From: Prevotellaceae bacterium UBA4301
GTDB taxonomy: Bacteria > Bacteroidota > Bacteroidia > Bacteroidales > Bacteroidaceae
DNA: 5,690 nt
Assembly (NCBI GenBank): GCA_002395775.1
Contig: DGUV01000010.1
Coordinates: forward strand, 1-5,690
Direction: 5' to 3'
Shown here: piece by piece, positions 1-5,209 of the stretch
Layout: the number at the start of each line of letters is the position of its first letter
Position numbering within the stretch: the first letter of the stretch is position 1
The notes under the pieces: model-generated
Seen by the model: the letters and a program-made list of their open reading frames with translations, nothing else
Told to the model about the DNA's origin: nothing
The model's database searches: none
Made by a program: the position numbers and the translations under genes

Positions 1-144
1 AGGGTGCAAGGTTGCGGATTTTAGGGTTTAAAATAAGCATTGAACATGCTTGGTGAATAATAGTTGCGTATTGTTTAGTTTGATTTATTGATTTGTCTTC
101 CAGTGTTAAGTCATCGTATGTTGATGTGGGTGTGTCATCCGTGT
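1..144. other. Non-coding tail downstream of the GH2 gene
   Basis: No convincing coding region is visible on either strand. The longest open stretch entering from the left edge is 17 codons in frame 3 and ends at a TGA at 52-54; nothing identifies it. A small imperfectly placed palindrome (35-40 pairing with 46-51, loop of 5) is followed, on the leftward transcript, by TATTTTAAA. It could be a weak terminator for the GH2 gene, but its stem is only six base pairs and A/T-rich. Confidence 0.5.
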
Positions 145-2769
145 CTACTCATAGATTGATGTGGCATCTGTTTTTTGCTCATCAGTCCCATCTTGGAGGA
201 AGTTGCGCAGCTGTGCTGGCTCCAGTTTCGTCTTGGGCTGGAACTCATGTCCCAGCATGTAGTTTGTGAGGGAGTAGCGCATCTGCCGTATTTCGGGCAA
301 CTGGCCATCAGTCAGCAAATCGACGGCCGAGAAGATGAGTTTTCCTTTTCCCACCTGTGCCTCGAATACCAACGCGAGCCTTCTGTTGTTGACAAAATTG
401 TCGATGGACTCGACAATTGGGCTCACTGGTGGCAGGCTGTCGAGCACGACCACACGGCTTCGCTTCACCAGATTCCACCACTGCCAGTCGCTATGCATGT
501 CGGTGGGGAAATCTCTCAGCGCAGGATGGTTGGGGTGGCACAACAGTCCCATGGTTCCTGCCTGTTTGGGAAAATGCACAGGACTCCAGAAGACGGGTAG
601 AAATTTTCCCTCCAGTCCCTTGATGGTGGCTGTCTTGGGTGAGAAGAGCACCTTCTTTCCTCTTTTCAGTGCCTGCAGCGCCTCGTCGATGTCGGCCGTG
701 ACGAGTAGCTGCCTGTCATGTGGTATTTCCACCTCGGGGTAGACCCAAATATTCCATCGGTTTCGCCATGGCGAATCCTTGATGACGGCAAGCAGTTCGA
801 GCCGTTGCGCCTTCGCCACCCTATCGAGAGGCACATCCACATGAGCGCCCGTCCCCTGGGCATAGACCGCTCCATCCTCGTCGGTCAGTTGCCAGCAGAC
901 GGTTTTCTCTGTGGAGTCTGCCGAATAATCAGCCACGTCAATGACGGCAGAGAAGTGCTCTTGGTTTCGCCACACCGCCTTCCCGAACCGAGCCAGGGGT
1001 ACCACGGGTGCACAGAATTCCCTGAAGCGCTGCGGCTGGATGAGGCCTTTTGAATCCCAGAAAGCATCGAGCAGCCCCACGAGTGCCGTGCCCTGCCCCG
1101 GGAAGTCGTTGAGGCCGAGTAGCTGGAACCCGCTTTGCTGTGGTGTCTTCAAAGCCCTCTCGATTTCCTCTTTATAGAGGATGGCAGCGAAGCGCCCTGA
1201 TGCTTCGAGGTATTCACCGGCACGGTGGAGAAGCCCCTTCTGCCGCAGGTCATCACGTATTGCCTTGAAATTGAGAGGGTCGAGCACGCCGTTGTACTTA
1301 TCTATCTCCTGGATATTGGGGTATACGCTATACTGCCCTATCTCATGTGAGACGAGCGGCACGGTGACATCCTTCGCGGCCTCACGGTAGTCGCTGTTGA
1401 AATCGGGCTGATGCTCATCGAACACCCCCTGTCCGCGCACCCATCCCCGTTCGGTCCATTGTGTGACGAAGATGTCGTCCTCAGGTTCCTGCCTTTTCCC
1501 ATGTCCGTTTTCGAAAGTGAAGGTCGACGTGAGGTAGAGGTGCCGTGGGTCGCACGACTTCATATAGCGCGTCAGTTTGTTGAGGAAATCGAAATCGGGT
1601 TGCAGCTCATTGCCACAGCTGATGATACAGAGCGAAGGATGGTTGCCGTAGTGGCGGACGATATGGCGGAACTCATCGTATAGGAACTGTGCCGTGGCCG
1701 TGTCTTTGTTCACGTTCAGCGACCAGTTGGGCAGTTCGACCTGGCAATAGAACCCCATCTTGTCGGCCACGCGGAAAGCCGCCTCTGGTGGGCACCATGA
1801 GTGGAATCGCAGGTGGTTGAGCCCATAGTCACGGGCCGTTGCGAACACCTTCATCCATCCCCGTTCATCCATTGGTGGCGTGCCCGTCAAGGGGAAGACA
1901 CAGCATTCGAGCGTACCTCTGAGGAAAGTGGGCCGGCCATTGATGAGCAACCTGTTGCCCTCGGCCGCGAACCTCCTCATGCCGAAACTTACGTTTTCGG
2001 TTTGTCCGCCAGCAGTCACACTGAGATTGTAGAGATGAGGTGAGAACTCGCTCCATGTTCTCATGTCATTGATGTGCAGCACAAACATGCCATCCTCTCT
2101 CTTCAGAGGGCTCACGCTGATGCCATCAAGAGCAAACTGCGCATCGTCGGCGCCCACCAGTCGGATGAGAATCTGTTGCTGTTCGACATCGGGATAGACC
2201 TGCACCTCGCTGATCATGGGAGCGACATATAGTTTCATTTCTCCCAGCACTCCATTCCACATGATTTGCGTGTCGTTGGTATAGGAATGAGCGAGATGGT
2301 CGAAGGAGATGTCATGCTGTTGCCTGTTGTCGATGGTGAGAGTAAGCAGATGCGTCCCTTCCGAGAGTCCCTTGTCAATATTAAAGATATGTGGAGCTAC
2401 AAGACTCTCCTGCATTTGTCCGAGGTCATGCCCGTCGATGGCAAGCCTGCTTCTCCACATCACTCTCTCGAGCGAGAGCTGAAGGGGTTTGCCGGCCATG
2501 GTTCTGGGAATAAATACTTCGTGCTGATAGATGGCCACCCCTATATAAGAATGTTTTCGGGTGAGTCGCGATAATTGTGGTTTCCGCAACATTGGCTGGA
2601 GCTGATTCTCCTGACCGATGTTTGCCCCATCGAGTGTGTTGGGCAACGTGATGACAGCACGTTCCTGCCCTGCAGTGACGCTCCACGTCCCACTCAAGTC
2701 CATTGTTTGCTGGGCCACAGCCTCAACAGTCAATGAGCACAACAATAATGCCGTGATAAGATGCCTCAT
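145..2769 (-). CDS. Exported glycoside hydrolase family 2 protein (beta-galactosidase/beta-glucuronidase-like)
   Basis: This 874-residue protein is predicted to be a retaining exo-glycosidase that removes a terminal beta-linked sugar from glycans, probably in the periplasm. Residues 1-20 form a classical signal peptide (MRH, a hydrophobic core, then AVAQ before QTMDLSGTW). The LSGTWSV start of the sugar-binding (jelly-roll) domain lies at about 25-185, an Ig-like domain at about 186-268, and the TIM barrel from about 270 to 580. The GH2 acid/base is Glu388 in CGNELQ, and the likely nucleophile is Glu476 in SHEIGQY. The barrel motif NHLRFHSWCPPEAA (318-331) is also typical. Beyond about 680 a further domain carries HPALRDFPT and VFEAQVGKGK, a module seen at the C-terminus of large GH2 enzymes and related to glutamine-amidotransferase-like folds. 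The gene appears intact. Substrate cannot be read from the sequence. No SusC/SusD partners are in the window. The ATG at 2769 is favoured because the signal peptide starts there. Confidence 0.9.
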   Translation of the reverse strand: MRHLITALLLCSLTVEAVAQQTMDLSGTWSVTAGQERAVITLPNTLDGANIGQENQLQPMLRKPQLSRLTRKHSYIGVAIYQHEVFIPRTMAGKPLQLSLERVMWRSRLAIDGHDLGQMQESLVAPHIFNIDKGLSEGTHLLTLTIDNRQQHDISFDHLAHSYTNDTQIMWNGVLGEMKLYVAPMISEVQVYPDVEQQQILIRLVGADDAQFALDGISVSPLKREDGMFVLHINDMRTWSEFSPHLYNLSVTAGGQTENVSFGMRRFAAEGNRLLINGRPTFLRGTLECCVFPLTGTPPMDERGWMKVFATARDYGLNHLRFHSWCPPEAAFRVADKMGFYCQVELPNWSLNVNKDTATAQFLYDEFRHIVRHYGNHPSLCIISCGNELQPDFDFLNKLTRYMKSCDPRHLYLTSTFTFENGHGKRQEPEDDIFVTQWTERGWVRGQGVFDEHQPDFNSDYREAAKDVTVPLVSHEIGQYSVYPNIQEIDKYNGVLDPLNFKAIRDDLRQKGLLHRAGEYLEASGRFAAILYKEEIERALKTPQQSGFQLLGLNDFPGQGTALVGLLDAFWDSKGLIQPQRFREFCAPVVPLARFGKAVWRNQEHFSAVIDVADYSADSTEKTVCWQLTDEDGAVYAQGTGAHVDVPLDRVAKAQRLELLAVIKDSPWRNRWNIWVYPEVEIPHDRQLLVTADIDEALQALKRGKKVLFSPKTATIKGLEGKFLPVFWSPVHFPKQAGTMGLLCHPNHPALRDFPTDMHSDWQWWNLVKRSRVVVLDSLPPVSPIVESIDNFVNNRRLALVFEAQVGKGKLIFSAVDLLTDGQLPEIRQMRYSLTNYMLGHEFQPKTKLEPAQLRNFLQDGTDEQKTDATSIYE

Positions 2770-2832
2770 GTGTTGGTTTTTCTTAAAAATTCTAAATTCC
2801 GCAGCACTTTAGTTAAACATTTTTTATAAGTT

Positions 2833-2857
2833 CCTGAGCAACAAAAAGTTGTTCAGG
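2833..2857. repeat. Hairpin at the presumed IS left end
   Basis: CCTGAGCAAC (2833-2842) pairs with GTTGTTCAGG (2848-2857) across an AAAAA loop: ten base pairs, one of them G-T. On the rightward strand it is followed by ATTTTG. It may be part of the terminal inverted repeat, a weak terminator that blocks incoming transcription, or both. Confidence 0.6.
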
Positions 2858-2858
2858 A

Positions 2859-2935
2859 TTTTGCCATGTCAGATTTTTCGCCTACCTTAGTGTTGCAATT
2901 AAAGACAAGCAAAAATCATCAATGACATGGCAAAA
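2859..2935. repeat. 13-bp perfect inverted repeat sequestering the transposase start codon
   Basis: TTTTGCCATGTCA (2859-2871) is the exact reverse complement of TGACATGGCAAAA (2923-2935), with 51 bases between. The right arm contains the transposase ATG (2927-2929). In an RNA carrying both arms the start codon would be in a 13-bp stem. The left arm overlaps the TTTG of the putative promoter, so a transcript from that promoter would begin inside the loop and lack the left arm. The pairing is seen directly; the regulatory role is an inference modelled on the anti-read-through structures known from other insertion sequences such as IS10. Confidence 0.75.
2860..2890 (+). promoter_or_regulatory. 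Putative transposase promoter, Bacteroidota type
   Basis: TTTG at 2860-2863 is followed after 19 bases by TACCTTAG at 2883-2890, which matches the Bacteroides -33/-7 consensus (TTTG, 19-21 bases, TAnnTTTG) with one mismatch. Transcription would start near 2895-2898, about 30 bases before the transposase ATG. Confidence 0.5.
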
Positions 2936-3658
2936 GTAAACATAAAATTTGGAAAAATCACTCCCTTTGGTGTAATATTTCCCGTAAGAAGGTTATTTTC
3001 TCGTTACATGGGTCATGTTATCGACAATGTGCTGGGATTGCGCTGCACCTCTTTCGGATATCAGTACAGTGAGATTTTCGGATCTCTTTCGAGTGTTTAC
3101 TTCTGTGGCGGTGACTGTGTTGAAGATGTGACAAGCCATCTGATGCCCCATCTGTCACTTGATCCTACTCTGCGCACCTGCAGTTCCGATACTATCTTGA
3201 GAGGTATTTCAGAACTGGCCACGGCCAATACGACCTACACCTCCGATACAGGCAGAAGCTACGATTTCAATACTGCCCCCAAACTGAACAGCCTGCTCGT
3301 CAAGGCATTGACAAGCACCGGCCAACTCTTGGCGGGCAAATCCTACGACCTTGACTTCGACCACCAGTTCATCGAGACGGAGAAGTACGATGCCAAGATG
3401 ACCTACAAGAAGTTTACCGGCTACAGTCCCGGCGTGGCTGTCATTGGCGACCTCATCGTGGGTATAGAGAACCACGACGGCAATGCCAACGTACGTTTCC
3501 ACCAGCAGGACACGCTTGAGCGCATCTTCTCGAATCTTGAGCAGAACGGAATCCACATCAGGCGCGCCCGTATGGACTGCGGCTCCTGCTCGCGGAAGAT
3601 TGTGGAGACCATCGAGAGGCACTCCGAGCACTTCTACATCCGCGCCAACTGTAAATGA
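2927..3658 (+). pseudogene. IS1380-family transposase, C-terminally truncated
   Basis: The 243 residues match the N-terminal and central parts of an IS1380-type DDE transposase. The first catalytic Asp lies in DLDFDHQFIETEK (Asp143 or Asp145), and the second in RMDCGS (Asp217), which corresponds to RxDSG in the wider family. The reading frame stops shortly after FYIRAN (236-241) with CK and a stop. Full-length relatives in Bacteroidota are, from memory, a little over 400 residues and carry the third acidic residue, a Glu, in the missing part. The protein should therefore be inactive in catalysis, although the N-terminal DNA-binding portion could still bind the IS end. The start ATG is the one inside the inverted repeat. 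The reading frame is otherwise uninterrupted, so the truncation looks recent compared with point-mutation decay. Confidence 0.8.
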
Positions 3659-3840
3659 TAATGTGTTAATATACCAAATTATAAGACTGAGTGTACCAAT
3701 TCTATTTGGAATAACAATAATGGATTGTTTATTGTTATATTACTGATACACAGATGTGTAAATATGTATTACAACATAAAAAACGGCTATAGATTGGTAT
3801 ATTTGATGATTATTATTGTGGTATACTTGTCAATTACTAT
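3659..3840. other. A/T-rich filler between IS remnant and regulator remnant
   Basis: No gene is supported here on either strand, and I see no continuation of the transposase or of the leftward regulator in any frame. The sequence is much richer in A/T than its neighbours. It contains a perfect 10-bp hairpin (3711-3720 with 3729-3738, loop of 8) and two longer-range 10-bp perfect inverted repeats (3668-3677 with 3794-3803; 3755-3764 with 3838-3847). This may be debris from one or more insertions that replaced the right part of the IS and most of the regulator gene. Confidence 0.5.
3711..3738. repeat. A/T-rich hairpin
   Basis: ATAACAATAA (3711-3720) and TTATTGTTAT (3729-3738) are exact reverse complements around an 8-base loop. 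With only two G/C pairs in the stem and no T-run after it, it is a poor intrinsic terminator; its role is unknown. Confidence 0.5.
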
Positions 3841-3978
3841 TTACACAATATGATAGCAATGTTCATTAAATACAAAACTTGCCTCACCTGCCAAGCAAAG
3901 CAGATGCATGCAGGTGTGGCTCAACTCATAGGAATTCATCCCATAGAAGTCTGTTGAATATTGAAAATCTGCCTTCAT
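3841..3978 (-). pseudogene. Remnant of an AraC-family regulator N-terminus
   Basis: Read leftward from the ATG at 3978, 45 codons precede a TAA. Residues 21-44 (HTCMHLLCLAGEASF followed by VFNEHCYHI) resemble the start of the cupin-like sensor domain found in many Bacteroidota AraC-type regulators, in which a C-x-H-x-L-C segment, G-E-A-S-F and F-N lead into the first beta-strands. Such regulators are normally near 280-300 residues and end in two helix-turn-helix motifs; none of that is present here. The match stops at about 3846, exactly where the A/T-rich filler begins. A putative -7 box lies only five bases before this ATG, so the original start may instead be Met14 at 3939 (MNSYEL...), giving 32 residues. 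The divergent position upstream of a flavodoxin/reductase operon fits a local regulator. The alternative is a chance open frame, which I consider less likely. Confidence 0.55.
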
Positions 3979-3983
3979 GGCTG

Positions 3984-3991
3984 CAAAAATA
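3984..3991 (-). promoter_or_regulatory. -7 box of the leftward regulator remnant
   Basis: Read leftward, TATTTTTG (3991 to 3984) matches the Bacteroidota TAnnTTTG box exactly. No TTTG is found 19-21 bases upstream. Transcription would begin at or just past the ATG at 3978, which argues for the second Met (3939) as the original translation start. Confidence 0.45.
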
Positions 3992-4008
3992 CGAATTATT
4001 TTCGACAT

Positions 4009-4066
4009 AAAAGTGCGATTTTGTGTAAAAAGTGAAAATTGTGATGCAATTTGTGAAACCAAAGTG
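4009..4066. promoter_or_regulatory. Candidate operator: direct AAAAGTG...TTGTG repeats
   Basis: AAAAGTGCGATTTTGTG (4009-4025) is followed 19 bases on by AAAAGTGAAAATTGTG (4028-4043). Further partial copies are AATTTGTGAAA (4048-4058) and CAAAGTG (4060-4066). Tandem sites in a divergent promoter region, just upstream of the operon -7 box, are what an AraC-type activator would use. This is an inference from spacing only. Confidence 0.35.
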
Positions 4067-4080
4067 CCGGAAAATCGTTG

Positions 4081-4088
4081 TACCTTTG
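4081..4088 (+). promoter_or_regulatory. -7 box of the rightward operon
   Basis: TACCTTTG is a perfect TAnnTTTG box followed by CACC, a form very common in Bacteroidota promoters. The expected start is near 4093-4096, giving a leader of about 22-25 bases that is A/T-rich and lacks a Shine-Dalgarno sequence. No TTTG lies 19-21 bases upstream (the nearest, 4050-4053, is 27 bases away), so the promoter may need an activator. Confidence 0.6.
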
Positions 4089-4117
4089 CACCGTGAAACT
4101 TAAAAAATAATAAGATA

Positions 4118-4552
4118 ATGGATTTCAGAATGCAAGATCGCATGGAGTTGAAGGCATTAGTAGACTTCTATGCAACAGAGAGTGACAAAAACAATCAGGA
4201 CTGCTACGTTGAGATTTTCCGTCCTGACATCAAACTGAACGTGTATTTCGGTGGTAAGTTGGGCATGACAGCAAACGACGTGCATGACATGATTCGTCAG
4301 TACAAGGCTTTTGGTGCAGCTAAGGTGTCTTTCCACATGAACGGACAACAGAACGTAGATTTCGTAGATGAGTCTCATGCCACAGGCACATGTTATGCAT
4401 TGGCAACACTGGTTACTGAGCAGGACGGTAAGGACATGCTGACCACTCACGCCGTACGCTACTATGACAAGTATGTGAAGATTGACGGTCGTTGGTGGAT
4501 CAGTGAGCGTGAGCAATATTTCGAGTGGTCAACGAATCAGGCTCTGGGATAA
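4118..4552 (+). CDS. NTF2-like / SnoaL-like domain protein
   Basis: This is a 144-residue soluble protein with no signal peptide. It fits the SnoaL-like branch of the NTF2-like superfamily, small cone-shaped alpha+beta barrels that act as isomerases, hydratases or ligand-binding proteins. An N-terminal helix (MELKALVDFYATESDK, 9-24) is followed by a strand region (IFRPDIKLNVYF), a central GTCYALATLVTEQ strand (90-102) and the characteristic C-terminal pair of strands ending in KIDGRWWISEREQYFEW (121-137), where an xGRWxIxxR motif is typical. The ligand or reaction cannot be predicted. It is the first gene of the operon, with its stop one base before the flavodoxin ATG, so translation is probably coupled. 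An internal ATG at codon 5 is an alternative start. Confidence 0.8.
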   Translation: MDFRMQDRMELKALVDFYATESDKNNQDCYVEIFRPDIKLNVYFGGKLGMTANDVHDMIRQYKAFGAAKVSFHMNGQQNVDFVDESHATGTCYALATLVTEQDGKDMLTTHAVRYYDKYVKIDGRWWISEREQYFEWSTNQALG

Positions 4553-4553
4553 T

Positions 4554-5201
4554 ATGTGCAAGTCATTGAAACTGATACTTGCATCGGCTCTGTGTATGCT
4601 GGTTTCCACTGCATGCGGTGGGAACAGTAAGAAAGAGAATGGTGTGAATGAACAAACAAATGCAAAAGGAAAGACAGTTATGGCAAAGGACGGAAAGGCA
4701 TTAGTAGTGTTCTTCTCTCATGCGGGAGACAACTACGCAGTAGGAAACATCGAGGTGGGCAATACGAAAATTGTGGCAGAGTACATCACAGAGTTAACTG
4801 GTGCTGAGCAGTTTGAAATTGTTACCCACAAGTATGACGGCATGGCTTATACACCACTCATCAATCTGGCGAAGGAAGAGACCAAAAACGGTGAGCTGCC
4901 AGCGTATGAAGGTGACATTGATTTGTCAAAGTACGATACGGTATTCATCGGTGGTCCAGTATGGTGGGGTACTTATCCACAAGTGATGTTTACCTTCTTC
5001 AAGAAGCATGAGGGCGACCTGAAGGGCAAGACCGTCATTCCTTTCACCACGCACGAAGGCTCAGGATTGGCCAACTGTGTGGAGGATGTGAAGGATGCAT
5101 TCCCTGGTGCAAATGTCACAAAGGGCTTCAGCATCTACGGTCACGAAGTTCGCACGGAAAAGAAAAAGGTTGAGAAATGGCTTAATGGATTAGGATATTA
5201 A
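4554..5201 (+). CDS. Flavodoxin-like lipoprotein
   Basis: The 215-residue product has a lipoprotein signal (MCKSLKLILASALCMLVSTAC, Cys21), a polar linker (22-47) and a flavodoxin domain of the FMN-binding flavodoxin_4 type. FFSHAGDNY (53-61) leading into EVGNTKIVAEYI (67-78) forms the phosphate-binding region, with an insertion typical of this subgroup. FIGGPVWWGTYP (131-142) and TTHEGSG (165-171) line the isoalloxazine site. It should carry electrons through FMN, probably for the reductase-linked chemistry of the operon. The lipobox is imperfect (Ser at -3), but GG and charged residues follow the Cys. The ATG at 4554 is chosen because it gives the lipoprotein signal and sits one base after the upstream stop; upstream in-frame starts would overlap the previous gene by 70 bases. 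An internal ATG at codon 43 (4680) would give a cytoplasmic form. Confidence 0.85.
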   Translation: MCKSLKLILASALCMLVSTACGGNSKKENGVNEQTNAKGKTVMAKDGKALVVFFSHAGDNYAVGNIEVGNTKIVAEYITELTGAEQFEIVTHKYDGMAYTPLINLAKEETKNGELPAYEGDIDLSKYDTVFIGGPVWWGTYPQVMFTFFKKHEGDLKGKTVIPFTTHEGSGLANCVEDVKDAFPGANVTKGFSIYGHEVRTEKKKVEKWLNGLGY

Positions 5202-5209
5202 TAGCGAAG

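Larger units (their letters stand above)
2833..3658 (+). mobile_element. IS1380-family insertion sequence, left part only
   Basis: The segment holds the 5' part of a transposase plus about 95 bp of non-coding sequence that behaves like an IS left end. The proposed left boundary at about 2833 (CCTGAGCAAC...) is an inference: IS1380-type ends commonly begin with CC, and the first bases form a hairpin. I searched 3659-4117 by eye for the reverse complement of this end (CTTTTTGTTGCTCAGG or similar) and did not find it, so the right end seems to have been lost. Without it, a target-site duplication cannot be checked. The element therefore should not move on its own unless a full copy elsewhere supplies transposase, and with one end it probably cannot move at all. 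Confidence 0.7.

Noticed and set aside
35..51. Small hairpin AAGCAT-TGAAC-ATGCTT as a GH2 terminator
   Set aside because: The six-pair stem is weak and about 95 bases past the stop, with only a short broken T-rich stretch; not strong enough to list as a terminator.
175..1683. Several rightward open frames of 60-141 codons opposite the GH2 gene
   Set aside because: They lie wholly antisense to a full-length gene with a signal peptide, domain motifs and both catalytic residues, and their products resemble no family.
3209..3631. Leftward 140-codon open frame within the IS
   Set aside because: It is antisense to a transposase with recognisable DDE motifs; the composition is that of a shadow frame.
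3659..4117. Right end of the IS
   Set aside because: No reverse complement of the left-end sequence was found by eye, so no right terminal repeat or target duplication is claimed.
3841..4143. The full leftward 100-codon frame as one gene
   Set aside because: It would start inside the NTF2-like gene and cross the divergent promoter region, including both -7 boxes. Only the part from 3978 leftward resembles a protein family.
4157..4516. Leftward 119-codon open frame
   Set aside because: Antisense to the NTF2-like gene, with no recognisable features.
4482..4553. An earlier start for the flavodoxin gene at 4482
   Set aside because: The added 24 residues come from out-of-frame NTF2-like coding sequence and would bury the lipoprotein signal. 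The ATG at 4554 sits directly after the upstream stop.
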